Assembly (NCBI GenBank): GCA_025024175.1
Contig: QCXZ01000137.1
Coordinates: 18,786,001-18,850,000, forward strand
DNA from: Rhyzopertha dominica
Taxonomy: Eukaryota > Arthropoda > Insecta > Coleoptera > Bostrichidae
Reading direction: 5' to 3'
Length of the DNA: 64,000 nucleotides
A program made the position numbers and the translations under genes. Positions 1 to 12,613 of the stretch are shown here, piece by piece. Positions within the stretch are counted from its first letter, which is position 1. Every line of letters begins with the position of its first letter. The notes under the pieces were generated by a model that did no database searches, was not told the origin of the DNA, and was given only the letters and a program-made list of their open reading frames with translations.

Positions 1-1700
1 AACCTGAGCGGAAATAAATGGCACGGGTGCTGAACGAGCATAACAAGACGAAATCCACCGAACATCCTGTTAAAACGCGTGTTTAATTCAAGTACACCAG
101 CGAAAAGGGAAGAAATATCGGAAGAGCTGCGGGACTGGTAAAAAGTTGATTGAACTGGTTATCTTCATGGATGTTTTTCAATCAGCTATTGTTACCGTCG
201 AATCAAAGCTATGGAAAATGTAAAACGAACGAATAAATTATAACAGATCTTCATTTAGAAATAACATTTTAACTTAGGTACGTCGCTTAACAAAAATGTT
301 CGTAATAGGTATACGCAAAATACGCATGATACTAAAACCAATACTATAATATTAGGTGTATTAATTAGTCTTAGGTTTAGATTGTATAGTATAAACAATG
401 AGTGTGATAGACATCGTAGACAAAATGTTGAAAATAACGTCTTTTCTTCACGAATGTGAAGAGGAACGTGCGCTAAATATCACAGTTTTGGACTTGGATT
501 CGATGCGGGACAGCCGTATGTTTTCGTGAATTCTTCCACTTTAGACGGCACATTTCAAAGTCTCTTGTGTGCAGAAAAGGGCCGTGATCATACGAATTTA
601 TCAGCGACGATTTCGAATTTCGATAAATAACATTTACAGATTATATTAGTAGTAAGCATTTTTCGCGCTGTTCTCGTCAATAAAACTACTTGATGACTTT
701 TTTAATTGAACAAGATGTTACTTAGAACCTTGCGTTGGAGGTTGGTCCCATTTTGAAGACCATAAACCATGAACACCATAAACCATTTCAACTCTCACAA
801 CAAGGTTCCTTTGTGACAGTAATTCAACTTACAAGGCATTTCTCATTGTGAAATTTCACTACAAACAACCATATTAGTTCTTAGAACTTTAATGCAAAAC
901 ATAAACCAAATAAGGCAGTAGGTACTTGTTTGCGATGCAGAAGTTGTAAATCACTGAAAAGTCAGGTGCGTCAAATGCGCAGTGAGTAGTAAAAAAAAGA
1001 AGGGCCACCCGGCACTGAAGAATATTTTTCCCCCTAGGCGACGGTGTTATTCAATTCCCTTTCATAGATATATTACAAATAATGTAAAAATAATTAAAGT
1101 GTGTAGTTAGCTTACAATTTACGACAAAACGCTAATAAAATACATTCATTGGGAACTATATAATTTGCGAATAGTGGGTTGCAAAAGGTTCTTTGGCCGC
1201 CCTTTCGGTAANGCCGCCCCGTGCACGACTCCGGGAGCGTTTGTATAAAGGTGGAATGTACATCGACAAAGTTAATACATTGGCTCAAAATAGCTTTTTA
1301 TTTATTAGCAAAAATGTAAAATTGTAAATTTGCCACAATGATAGTAAACGATCACAATTAGAGTAAAGTTTTTATATTCAATCTCTGCTGCATAATTTTT
1401 TCTTTAGATATGAACCTTAATATTGAATTATTTTATATATTACGTAATACCGATAGCCTGGTCAACAATGGTTGCCCATGATTTAAGAGTGGTTTCGAAT
1501 AGTTCTATGCCAACAAATCACGAAATTATGGATGGTTTTGGAAGATTGGCTATGTTTTTTTAATCTTCATTTTCATATCTTACTTAAAAAAATCAGTAAA
1601 ATTAAAAAATAAATAACAAGTATTTCCTTAGATATCAAACTTTTATTGAAAATTATTACTAATTGTTTTGTATTAGTGTTTAATTAATATACATAGAAGT
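1..1700. other. AT-rich intergenic DNA, no gene recognised
   Basis: No open frame of convincing length or known family was seen on either strand. A short GC-richer patch lies near 1190-1240 and contains an ambiguous base. The stretch may hold old repeats that cannot be named by eye. Confidence 0.4.
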
Positions 1701-1738
1701 TGAAAAAGAGAAAAAATTTTAATATTTTATGTTAAACT

Positions 1739-2313
1739 TCAAAAAAGCCTTTTACAGGCTCTTATTTTATATATTTTTTGGGGACAATCTCTTTTTATAA
1801 ACCAGCAATAATCGGTCATTATGTGATGGTCCCATCTACCCTGATATCTTTTTTCCATCACTTTTAGATCCTGGTGGAAGCGATCTCCCTGTTTTTCACT
1901 ATAATTTTCCAGATTCTCAGGAAATTTATCCAGATGATTGTGGAGAAAGTGTAACTTTATGCTCATATTTGCTCCTAAAATCTTGAAGCTTTCTAGCATC
2001 TTTTGCACCATTTCTTTATAATTTGGTGGTTTATAATTACCTAGAAAATTTTCTACCACCAACACAAAACTTCTCCAAGCTTCACTTTCAGAATAAGCAT
2101 CTTTTATCAATGTCTGAATTTTAGGGCCCTCAAATTTTCCATACTCAATTTAGGAAATGTCTTGCAAATGTATTTAAAGCATTCTGTTTTGACAAATTGT
2201 TGCATCACACCTAACTTGATATGTAGTGACGGAAGTATCTTTTCTCTACTTAACAATGGCTCATTTATTACATTAGCTTCACCAACAATTAAGGATTTTC
2301 TAGAGGACCACAC
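1739..2313 (-). pseudogene. Broken copy of an unnamed arthropod repeat-encoded protein
   Basis: Two minus-strand frames, 2313-2107 and 2110-1739, read as consecutive parts of one protein broken by a frameshift near 2107. The upstream part has the blocks SLIVGEANVINEPLLS and LPSLHIKLGVMQQFV. The downstream part has SEAWRSFVLVVENFLGN, SIKLHFLHNHLDKFPENL, GDRFHQDLKVMEKRYQGRW and TDYCWFIKRD. I recall this block order (HIKLG, then SFxxVxxxFLGN, then FHQD, ME, RYQG, DYCW) from many uncharacterised, highly repeated insect and cnidarian predicted proteins. It has no named function that I can state. The 5' part of the usual longer protein is missing. It is a decayed mobile-element-like copy rather than a host gene. 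Confidence 0.65.
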
Positions 2314-2319
2314 ATCTTG

Positions 2320-4590
2320 TTAAATAAAGCAAATTAAGATTGAAGATTGAACTAGTGCAGGGGCTTCAGGTGCTAACCCTACAGCACTTTGGCTGTCAGA
2401 TTGCGACGCAGCAGTCGTTTTCTGGAAGCAAGGGGGTGGCATTCTACTTACCTGTTCAATTAAAATTCGCGCGTTGTGCGTCCTTCAACTTTATCACGGA
2501 GTGAGGAGCGAGGAGATGGATCACGTGATGTGTATATGCGTCAAATCAACGCGCACAATAAAAACGAATTTTAACAACATGCATAACATACACTTGATGA
2601 TAATTTGTGTTCTGAAGAGCCAACTTAAAGTGTAAATCATTAAAAATATAAAATGCGTCAAAATCATAAAAACAAAGCCAATTTAGAACTTTCTCAGATA
2701 TATTTGAAAACTGTGGAAATCCACATAGATAGCCAGGGCAACAAAAAAAGTTACTTTGTTGTTGAGCTGTGAGATATTAAAAAACAATGCTTGGGATCTC
2801 TTTGCGCTTGACAGTGGGTATCGCTAATATTTCAAAGTGTGAACTGGAGAAGAAATTTTATGGCAAAATACAGTGGAAGAATGAAACTAGCAGACAATAT
2901 TACAATAGATAATTCGGAAATTAAACAACCCCACCTGAACATAAGGTATCAATTACAACTTCATCAGTTTCCGAATACTAGACAAATTACTTTAGACAAT
3001 TTTGAAACTGAAAATTAAGTTGCGTCAGGTATAGTAATTGTGGATTTAACGGGGTCCGGAGAGAATGTGGCATAATTTTAAACATGCGAAATTCAAGTCA
3101 AGTCAAATCTCAAAGTAAAAAGCACATGAATCAGAATTAATATAAGCAGTATTTAGAAAAGTTCACTGTAAAATATAAAACTCGTCATAATATGTCATCA
3201 AAAGCATTACTGGCGCTACTGCTTCCTGTGCCTAACAATTAACGGTAAAGTATTTCCGCTCGACTTTAAAAATACATTTTAATAGAATATATAATAAAAC
3301 CCGCCCGAGATTATTTCGACCGTGACTTGGTATGTAAAAACCTAAAAACCATCTTTCCGGGTATGTACGATGAGCGTTTATTTTAATTACAGGAAACAGA
3401 ATAGATGTATTGCGTAGTTATTAAGAAAGGAAGATTTCTCTGGCATTTTTCAATTAATACATAGAATGTACTAGCAATCTCACTCACCATATTAAAATAT
3501 CTAATATATTTGCTACCACAATTGTGATTGAGCTATTGGAAATCGATTATCTGTTTTAGCTTCTAGGTATTGGTGCTTATTAATCCAAAACTACGTTTTT
3601 TTATCTGCACATCAAGTAAAATTGGAGTTGTATCATCGTAAACTAAGTTACAGAATTCCACTGCAATAACGAAATAAGGTAGAAAAAGAAAATCAGAGAG
3701 TATCAATATGTATATCTAAACCTCAATGCGTACAATGTTGAGCAGAAGTATAGAAGTAGACACAGAAGTAAGCTTACATTTTTATTACCAATCTTGGACG
3801 ATTACTTTTTACTTCCAAACCAGTTCACTTTCCAATTTTAGACAGATTTTACACCTATGACGCAAAACTAAATTACAGCAGAAAATGAAGCACTTGTTTG
3901 GTCTGAAGATAACAACTGCCTTACTTTTGTTAACCGATGCACAAACAAAACTTTCACCGTGAATTGCGGCGAAAATAGTTAAAATACCAGGATTACAAAA
4001 AACAGCGCGGTAATTAGTACAGAACAGCTCCGATCTTTTTTCTAGGTCTGGACAAACCATTCCCGTTTTTTTCGATATTAATTAATTACAAAACTGATTA
4101 ACTATGCTGCGCAAAGTAGCACGCAACTGTATTTGTGAGGTGTTACTGATTTTGGTAGAATGCAAAATAATAGATTTCAAACCGATATTTTGATTTACCT
4201 AATTTACATAAGCTCTCGATTTGTCATCTCAATCGATACGAAANTTTGAATAAATTTTTCCATTTCTTCTTATACATATTATATATTTTATTAATAACAA
4301 ATATACTAACAAAACAAATAAAAAACCATAGAAAGTCATTGTAACATCTATATTATGCAAAACTAGGTAAACAATGACACTTCAAATAAAATTGATTTAG
4401 GTAAAATCAACGAATATTATAACAGCAAGCAGAAAGTGCTGTATAAGAAAGGCAGGAGGAATCATGGTGAACAGTATGCGAACATAGACAGTGTTCACAA
4501 CTTTATTAGAAACTATTCGTTATAATTTGGATGTTTCATTTTTCATGCTAGACAGTGTATAAAAGTATCACACAGTGGTTTAATATATGC
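2320..4590. other. Intergenic DNA, nothing recognised
   Basis: No coding family was recognised. The short minus-strand frame at 3809-4060 has no motif and is probably chance. A CACGTG palindrome occurs near 2524. Confidence 0.4.
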
Positions 4591-4599
4591 TGCTAAACA

Positions 4600-5870
4600 G
4601 CTACAGAATGTGCATTTGCAGACGACCTAATGATCTGAGCAGAAAACGAAGAGAAGTTGCAATAAAACGTAAAGTAGTGGGAGAAAGAATCGACAAAAAG
4701 TAAAATGTTATTGAATAAGTTACAATACAAAATAATGAAAGAATGGATGATGGAAAACAACGGCATAAAGGTGTACCACTGTCTAAATAGGATGTTAAAA
4801 AGTAAAAGAAAAATAAGCAAGAAGACTAAAATTACAATATACAAGACTGATATCAACATACGAAAGTGAAACTTGGGTGTTAAGATAGCCGGAGGTCCCC
4901 AAACGTTTTTGGCTCGTAGACCCCTTGACAAGTTTTTTGGTTTTAGGTAGATACTTAGTTAATATTGAATTTTTGCGAACGTGTGATACAGTGCTACTAT
5001 GTGTTACATATTATACAATTAAGAAATAAATGCTTTTAGTGGGAGGGACGAACCTGATACTTTAATAATAAAGTTTCAACATTTGGCATCAATTTAGTTA
5101 GGTTTAATATCAAATCTTTACGGTTAGTTAGTGATGTATATCTGTTTCTTTTTTCCTGTTAGTAGATTGGCAACCATGCTGAAAACTCTTTCTCTAGGTG
5201 TAAGGATGAAAAAAAACAATTAAAAATTTTCCCGCGATATTCCATACTACGGGATAGTAACAGGAATGTTTTTGTGGTCGGAATAGCTGATATCCATTTC
5301 TAATCTCTACCCCAAGTTCTTTGTTGATGCTTATTCCGACCAGTTCTTCTTGTCAAATGACATCCGTTTCTTTAGTGTCACCATATGGATTTATTATCCA
5401 CTGTGGTATTATCGTACTCAAAAAATCAAGATCTACTTAGATCAGATCCACTATCGTGGACACCCACTTACATCTTGTATACCCCCAACTTCCTTTTTTG
5501 TTGACATGAATCCCTTGCTGGTCATCGTCGACACCTGGGTGTCGATATAGACCACTTTGGGAATCAGTGCGACAGAATGAGTTGAAATACTAAAGACCTG
5601 TCAAAGGCGTACCAGATTAAGAAATTACAAAACCAGAGAAGAACTGGAAATAGAGGTGATTAAACAAACTATATAAACTAAAGTGGTTCGGGCACCTGGT
5701 TAGAATGAATGAGGGAAGATCAGCAAAACGAGGGAGGGCAAAAGTACAAAGAAGGATACAGAAGATATGGAACGTGACAATAGCAAAGGTGTTAAAGTAG
5801 AGATAACTCAACTGTGATGAAGCAAGAGGAGCAGCAAAGGAGTGGAAGAAAATAGTCACTAAAAAGATTG
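4600..5870 (+). pseudogene. LINE reverse transcriptase, C-terminal half, degenerate and interrupted
   Basis: Plus-strand translation of 4600-4890 gives a damaged RT: an ADDLMIS motif followed by SAENEEKLQ (the YADD-type catalytic block), then ISKKTKITIYKT before a region matching the usual SETWVLT block. The reading resumes at about 5563-5870 with NELKY, RPVKG, LKWFGHLVRMNEGRSAKR and ARGAAKEWKKIV. That is the classic C-terminal tail of insect endonuclease/RT LINEs (KLKWFGHLxRM...EWRKLV). Frameshifts and stops are frequent, so the copy is dead. The gap between the halves is filled by an inserted element at about 4893-5562. Confidence 0.65.
4893..5562. mobile_element. Non-autonomous DNA element inserted in the LINE (hAT-like ends)
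   Basis: This block separates two parts of one LINE reading frame. Its left end reads GGTCCCCAAACG...TAGACCCC. The reverse complement of its right end reads TTCCCAAAGTGGTC...CGACACCC, so the ends are loosely inverted. No transposase frame is present. The superfamily is inferred from end style only, and an 8-base target duplication was not seen. Confidence 0.35.
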
Positions 5871-5879
5871 TAAATGAAA

Positions 5880-6510
5880 GATAAGTTTAACAAAATTGAC
5901 ACGTTTCGCAGTATTTCTCAAGAGAAAATGGATCTATAACGTCAGTTTACTATGTTTTATCGGCATAGCAATACAATCTCATGAAAATTCTGATAAAATA
6001 TGGAATATACAAATACTAGTTTTCTGTGTGAAAGATAATAAAGATGCAAGCTGGAACTAATAACAAAAAATGACAATTTTGTAGTATTTGTTATATTTCT
6101 TACAATTCGTTGCTTTAGACTAACGATCGTTGGAGTCAATCGTTTTGCCATTGTTACAATATGAACATTCCTTTTAAAGAATGGTCATATAAGAAATCAT
6201 AACATCGTGCAACACTCGTTGTATGTTCGAATCATTAAAAACTTCTTTCTTTGTAGCAACCATCAGAACACCATGTAAACCACAAAAGATGCAACATAAG
6301 TAACAATAATATGTCTGCTAAAAGTATAGTAAATTTAATAGTATTAAATTAGACTACTTTCAAAAAGCAATCAGTCAATTTAAAGCAAATATGGATAATA
6401 TCTATAATATAGCAGAACAGTTCATGTAAATTACTGAAGACAAACTGTAGTAGGTACCTATTATTCAGACTCATGATCATAGACATGCTCATGATAATAC
6501 ATATTTCATC
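5880..6510. other. AT-rich spacer, nothing recognised
   Basis: No coding family or structured repeat was seen between the LINE tail and the Helitron remnant. Confidence 0.35.
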
Positions 6511-6519
6511 AGTGAATAT

Positions 6520-8072
6520 ATTGTCTGGTTTTATTTAGTTTTAATTTGCTGTTGCCCGCAGCTTTGCTCGAATAGAAGGAGACCTCTCTGTATACTATAT
6601 TTGTGGTTAGGAGCACTAGACTGCTCACAAAACTCAATGCCGCTATGTAGAACTGTCCATGAGAAAAACAGTCCTCCCTTAGGTCAACTCCGGCCATTTT
6701 AAGTGGTTCTTGTGCTTTATTAATAGTCATGGCGAAGCAGATCTTAAGCGGGAACTGCATATTCTCTTGAAGGTATTCGTGGTTTGAACACCGCATCCAG
6801 CGATGATAACTGTGGCGTGGAGTGTGACATTTTGATGGAGTGCCGCTACTTTTAGCTTGGTGCTGTTGCATAATTTTGGAGGTTTTAAATTCCTTAGTAA
6901 CATTATTGGTGCACCAATTTTAAGTATGAGATTATGAGGTGGAAGACCAGGAAGGTTAAGGGTGTTTAAAAATTCGTCTGGATAATTCACGTCGTTATCA
7001 ATTTGTAGTGCTATATAGATTCATTTTTAATGTATTTCTTCTCCTTTATATGAACATAGTATTAATCGCTTAATCGCTTTGTTGTTTTTTGGAGTTAGAC
7101 TTCCCGCTTGCACAGCAATTCTATATGGATTTTGCTTTGATACTGGCGATATCTGNGTCTTTGGTTAGTAGGTAGTCTAGTACCATGGCTATATTTGGTG
7201 ACAGGGCCGGCAAAGATTATGATAGTATAATCTTCCAATTCGTATAAGGCTATATTCGCGGTACCTTCGTGCAGGCAACAATCGCTCTCACAATGGGTTT
7301 ACTGCAGGCACGTGCCGCTACCATAAATTTGCATAATTATAGTCGTCTACAAACCGTTCCAGTGTCGTATTGGAAATTATCATCCCGTTTAGAAAAGAAG
7401 ATGTGCTATCGGTTGAAACAGTTTTATATATGAATTTGAATAATACTCGTTATACACATTTGTTTTCTTACGCGTATAAGTACTTGTTTATTAGGATTTA
7501 AGCAGAATTTATAAAAAAGCGCTTAACCCTTATTCAAGTGGGCTGAATCGGAAGGTGCCTGGGACTCATTTATGACTTGTTTGTCGGTATTTTCTAAAGG
7601 GAACTGAAGTGGTAAGTAGTCTTTCATTGTTGGAGTTAAAATACTTTACTGCGGCAATATAACCCTAGAAGACTGAGATAGTGAGATAAGTATATGATGT
7701 TTTGGTTTAAGCTGCGAGAGAAAAATTACATTTTTAAGCTATAAATTTGCAAATAGTTATTGATGATGTGACCTTTGAAAACTCCTCAATTTCTGAAACA
7801 AGTAAATTGCTAGAAATCGTAGGGCATTAGGAAAATGGGGAAGCCTTTTCTACCCTACTACTTACAGGAGCTAAGCATATTCTACCGGCCGTGTTTGGTG
7901 GTATAACAACTTTACCTTCAACTTCAGCATAGTCTCCAGCTCTTATGTGAAGCAAAATCTGTGCAAACTGAGACAACAAAGTGGGGGATTTTACACATGA
8001 TCTAACTTCATCAGCTCTTGTTCCCTTAAGTACGACAGGCAAAGCTTGTCTGAAGTCTTCAGCTAAGAGAAC
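6520..8072 (-). pseudogene. Helitron PIF1-type helicase, C-terminal remnant, interrupted
   Basis: Read from high to low coordinates, the minus strand first gives LLAEDFRQALPVVLKGTRAD and EVEGKVVIPPN (about 8072-7895). After an unrelated block of roughly 780 bases it gives LTPKNNKAIKRL and KGEEI (near 7100), [39 protein letters not shown], and then, in another frame, [15 protein letters not shown] and AGVDLREDCFSHGQFY. These are the ordered motifs of the Helitron-encoded PIF1 helicase C-terminus. Downstream near 6545-6575 is a GCAAAG...GCGGGCAACAGC stretch like that commonly seen at insect Helitron 3' ends. Frameshifts, the internal block and the missing Rep domain make it a fossil. Confidence 0.75.
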
Positions 8073-8089
8073 CCTTAGGGGTGGAATTT

Positions 8090-9660
8090 AAAAAAATACG
8101 ATTAATTTATTTCTAATCAAAAGTCCAAAAACTAAGCTTTATGCGTCTAGCTTCAAAAATTTCCATCCAAACTCTCAGCGCCTATTTCACCCCTATAGCT
8201 ATCGGGAGAATTTAAAACCGCCTACTAGCCTGTCTAGCTTCATTAGTTTATGCTGGGTGGGATGTCGAATCAGTCAGTCAGAACATGTTATTTTATAAGT
8301 ATAGATGAAGGACGACTACAATGCACGAATGTACTTGTTATCTTTTATTTCCTGAGCATCATGATGACTTAAAACTCAAGGNATGTCATTTGAACATTAT
8401 ATACTATAGACAACACATTTATTTAAAGATCTTTTTTTCTAATACAACCTACTGAAAATTTCCAAGCATATTGCATATGGAATAAGCCAGATGCATAAAC
8501 CATTTTCCTTGCTAAATAATTTACCTTGCTTTTTGACTTGGGGATGACATCTACCATCTGCCTGGCTTCTCGCTTTTAAGATAATCCAAATCCGGGAATT
8601 TTGTGTGGAAGCAAACCATCTCAACACTGGCGCTCTTTTTCGAAACGTCACCAATCACACTCGAGGAACCCCCGCAACAATAATGCGCAACTTCGTGCAA
8701 CGGGTACCGAACAACGTCGCGCAATGACTACCGAGCATGCTTTCCAACAATGCGAATTGAGGTACCGCGTTCTGGTACAGGATCCGCCCGATCAACCGAC
8801 CGAAACAATACGTGGAATGGAACTACGGTGCGTTTTTACCAGGGAAATCGCCATAGTTTTATACTCGTAATTTGCTGGAGAACAACTACAGTTAAAATCA
8901 TGGGCTTTTTACGATACCATGTTTACGTATTACGAAGGTCTTGAGCTCATGCAGTTTGTTACCAAATACACGTTCTGCATTAACGATGATGGCAAATCTG
9001 TTATTAGACTAATTTCAATTTTTTTTTATGTATAAAAAAGTGAAAGCTTTTTAGGTCGAACATTGCAGGAAGACGTTCTGTATAATTCCATAGTCCATTC
9101 AGAATATTCATGATATTAACTCTGGATAGTAATTGTGATCTCAAAATTTTGACATCCAGCTACAACAAAACTTAATTAATTAGATTACAGCTACCATATA
9201 CACAACATAAACAATATCATAGCAATAATGCATACCCATAAGGGCAAGAACACCGTTACCTACATTATAAATTAATATTAGAAATTTAAAAATTGTACAG
9301 TTTGAACAGATGATAACTGATTACAGTTAATCTTAATATGAATCATGTTTTCACATTTAATTTTGCTGACTTATTTTTATGTAGCATGCAATCATGCATG
9401 CAGAAGCTCCAGACTGAGGGTGAAACATCGTTGTCAAACAAATATTCACATTATCTAATATTCTAGTCTTGGAGTAGGTTTTATACAATGATATGGAGGA
9501 TATATAGGCTGTTCGCTTCAGCATGATCAACCAACGTATCAGAGTGACAGCTTCGAAACTATATTGGAAATCTAAACAAATACTTCTTTCACTTCAAGTC
9601 GTTATTCAGTTTTTAGCTATTGTGTTTGCTGTTGTTTATACTGGTCAAAGATTTTGATTG
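8090..9660. other. Unassigned DNA next to the Helitron remnant
   Basis: About 8100-8310 may be non-coding Helitron sequence, because it continues directly from the helicase remnant. About 8600-8840 is distinctly GC-richer than its surroundings and has an open frame on +, but no family was recognised. The rest is AT-rich and featureless. Confidence 0.3.
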
Positions 9661-9663
9661 CCA

Positions 9664-10024
9664 CATTTGCATCCAAGCGTATAGATCGTCAGATAGAGTC
9701 AGATTTAGGTGCTCCATTTTAACATACAAGCCTTGAAGGGGGTTAAAAATTCAGTTTTCCTTAACACAAGTAGAAATGTACATATCCATCCTTGCCACTC
9801 AAGCCAATCGATTTTTTTGGACTGAGAATGTAAGTGTTCATACTTTCGATGGGCTTGTGTGGAAAAATTGGACGAAATCCAGAATTTTTCTTGCAAGATT
9901 ACGCCGTTATTTCATTCTTTTAGCCACCTACAATACTTCAACCCTGCTCTTCGAGGCCTGCATGCGAAAATTGGGCACCTAAAACTGTCACCATCTGACG
10001 ATCTATTGCGTTTGCACAAATAAC
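9664..10024. mobile_element. MITE with long imperfect terminal inverted repeats
   Basis: The left arm contains TAGATCGTCAGAT, then TTTAGGTGC, then ATTTTAACATACAAGCCTTG. The reverse complement of the right arm carries the same order: TAGATCGTCAGAT, TTTTAGGTGC, ATTTTCGCATGCAGGCCTCG. The arms converge on a short centre near 9850. The short open frames here on both strands are mirror images and do not represent a gene. No transposase is present. Confidence 0.6.
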
Positions 10025-10029
10025 CGTTG

Positions 10030-11170
10030 CTGTTGAGATAAATATGTTTTGCGCATTAACAATTCTCGCCTGCAACAGAAATAAAATAAGAGAAATTATT
10101 ATTTCCTAGATGCAACCATCCAATAATTAATTCTTGCACTTAACGTGTGAAAAGTATTACTAGGTATCCGGACGTCCGGTACTGCTTCTCTTCCACTAGT
10201 TGGACATAGGAAATTGAGTACCGAATGCCATTAATAATATCTTCATTAAACAGTACTTACCGGATTAAATTACGTACGCACGGAGTATCAGGAAACACCC
10301 GTCTATCTTTGCTAAATGCGCACGCTTTGCGCGCTAATAAAACCGAAAGAAAGTAAATTCCACAGTGAACTGCGATTTAAAACCAATTTATTATTTTAAC
10401 TTTCTATTTCGTTGTTTAATTTTATGTGCCGATCTGCAAGCTCTAAAATTATTGCTTGCATGGTTATTGTTCGTGGTTAAAAATTCAATATCACACGAAG
10501 ACTTTCATTGCCCACCCACAGCTGTCGTACTGAGAATGACGCAAAAATATATCACAATAAAACTCGTATCAAATTCAAGAGAAAGGTATTTTATACAGTA
10601 AATCAATCGCTTCTTGGTTGTTAACACTTGCTTTTGATGTAAACGGGAATGTTAAGCATAAGAAATAATTTTTCAATATTATTTACTAAACAAATTAAAC
10701 GCTTTTTTGAAAAAAAAAACTGTTACTACTTTCGCTAAATTCTTTATTAACAATTTGATTCCTCGTTGGATATTCTACAAAAGTGCAAAACAATTTTTCA
10801 GGCCATTTCATGTGAACTCCATTGTAGTATCGTTTAACCTACTGTGAAGATTGTTTTTGTTTCAAAATTGTTATTTTGATTATTGATAGGGACATTTTTT
10901 TATTCTATTTGATAAACATTGAGTTCTGTTGACTCTAATAGCTACTTTTGAAAAGATTGAAGCCAAAATTTACACAGTCAGAAACTTTGAATGTCCAGCA
11001 ATTGGAGATATACTTAGGTAGGTAGGCAGTTTAGGGTTTGACCGTTCTAATTGCATAACAAAATGAGATTCATCATAACGTTATAGAGAACGATTCACAT
11101 TTGTAGATTCTTTTTTACGCCATTTCTTCATAAAAAGCGCAGTTTACATAAGCTATAATTATTGGAGTAA
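10030..11170. other. AT-rich intergenic DNA
   Basis: Nothing recognised. A short frame at 10365-10601 has no family signature. Confidence 0.35.
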
Positions 11171-11176
11171 GAGGCA

Positions 11177-12200
11177 TATACAGGATCCGCCACCTAAAAC
11201 TCCCCAGGCACGTATTTTCTTTGTTTTTTTTAGGTACAACCTTAAGTTATATGTCAAATTGTAGGTCTTTTTGAACTCTTTAAAAATTTTTTTTGCAAAT
11301 TGTGATATTTTGCAAATAAAGTTAATTTTTGTACATATATTTTAACCTTACCCCGTATAACAAATATTGCTTCATTTTTTGATGCCGACTTTTGTCTTCT
11401 TCAATTTGTGTCATTACCATTTATGCGTAATTTTTACTCCTTCTTAGTGAAAAACAAGAAAAACTAGTCGCCGCCATGTTCTGTTATAAGGCTGATGTTC
11501 AGAATTTTTGAAGTGCTAGTGTAGTAGCTTATTATGGTACAAGTTATACCTACATACCCATCGCTGCACACAAAACCCCAAAATTTTAAGTTATTTTTAA
11601 ATAAATCAAGTACAAAGTTCATTTTAAAGAGAGAGAGGATAGAAAACGAAACCCTGCGACGAGGCTAGTACGCGATGTAGAAAATCAAACTAGCATCATC
11701 GCAGGGTTTCGTTTTCTAGCCTCTCTCTCTTTAGAACGAACTTTGTACTTGATTTATCTAAAAGTTACTTAAAATTTTGGGGTTTTGTGTGCAGCGATGG
11801 CTATGTAGGCACAATTTGTACCGTAATAAGCAACTAAACTAACACTTAAAAAATCTGTGTAACCCTATTTACAGAACATGGAGGCGACTAGCTTTTCTTG
11901 TTTTTCACTAAGAAGGAGTAAATATTACGCATACATGGTAATTACACAAATTGAAGAAGACAAACGTCGGCATTCAACTATGAAACAATATTTATTATAC
12001 GGGGTAAGGTTAAAAAATATTTACAAAAATTAACTTTAAATACAAAATATGATAATCTGCAAAAAAATTTTGTGGGCACCCACTGAGCTATCTTTAAAGA
12101 GTTTAAAAAGACCTACAATTTGACATATAACTTAAGGTTGTATCTAAAAAAATAAAGAAAATACGAGCCTTGGGAGTTTTAGGTGGCGGACAATGTGTAT
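11177..12200. mobile_element. Foldback element copy 1, about 1 kb, near-complete palindrome
   Basis: The left arm starts TATACAGGATCCGCCACC and the right arm ends with its near complement (GGTGGCGGACAATGTGTAT). The match continues inward through AACCTTAAGTTATATGTC, CTAGTCGCC, ACAAAACCCCAAAATTTT, and a central GAAACCCTGCGA...TCGCAGGGTTTC hairpin. Arms are about 490 bases and the unpaired loop lies near 11672-11690. There is no open reading frame of note. A related copy is at 24452-25440. The ends resemble Tc1/mariner-type TACAGGG termini, but class is an inference. Confidence 0.8.
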
Positions 12201-12227
12201 GTATTGGAAAAATATTGCCTTCTTTGA

Positions 12228-12295
12228 TCAGGACTTGAACCCGCGACCTTTTGATTACTAGTCAAACGTGTTAACCATCAAAGCCATATACAAAG
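12228..12295 (-). other. tRNA-like sequence, possible SINE head or tRNA pseudogene
   Basis: On the minus strand a perfect five-pair anticodon stem TTTGA/TCAAA encloses the loop CTAGTAA (anticodon AGT, Thr). It is followed by a five-base variable region and a T-arm with GGGTTCAAGTCC, a good B box. TGGTTAACACG resembles an A box. The D arm is poor and the acceptor stem has only about five pairs, so it is unlikely to be a working tRNA gene. Confidence 0.4.
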
Positions 12296-12342
12296 TCCAG
12301 GTCAAAGTGCCATTAAGTATACGTCAAAATTTACGAGATGTA

Positions 12343-12613
12343 ATAGTGTTCCTATATACTGGAACACTAAACTAAGTTACAGTAACTAGATAAGCACAAT
12401 GTAGCCATACTTGTCGCGAATGCCATGTTTCCTCCGAATTTGGTTGCAAGCAAGTGTATGCCCCTCTTTGGAAGGCCGATGTTGGCGGAAAAAAAGATAG
12501 GGACTTGCGGTTTTCACTGTCCTATTCTATTCAGAATACCCTGGCGCGTCTGGTCGTGCTAAAGTCGATCGCTCCAGAATTCCGGGAGTCTACCCTCTAT
12601 ATACAGGAACACT
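12343..12613. mobile_element. Short MITE with TAGTGTTCC ends
   Basis: The left end reads TAGTGTTCCTATATA and the right end carries its near complement TATATACAGGAACACTA, giving a block of about 270 bases with no coding capacity. The left end also forms its own small palindrome at 12343-12369. Family unknown. Confidence 0.5.

Noticed and set aside
9776..9982. Opposed short frames around 9705-9982
   Set aside because: Mirror images caused by MITE inverted repeats; no protein family.
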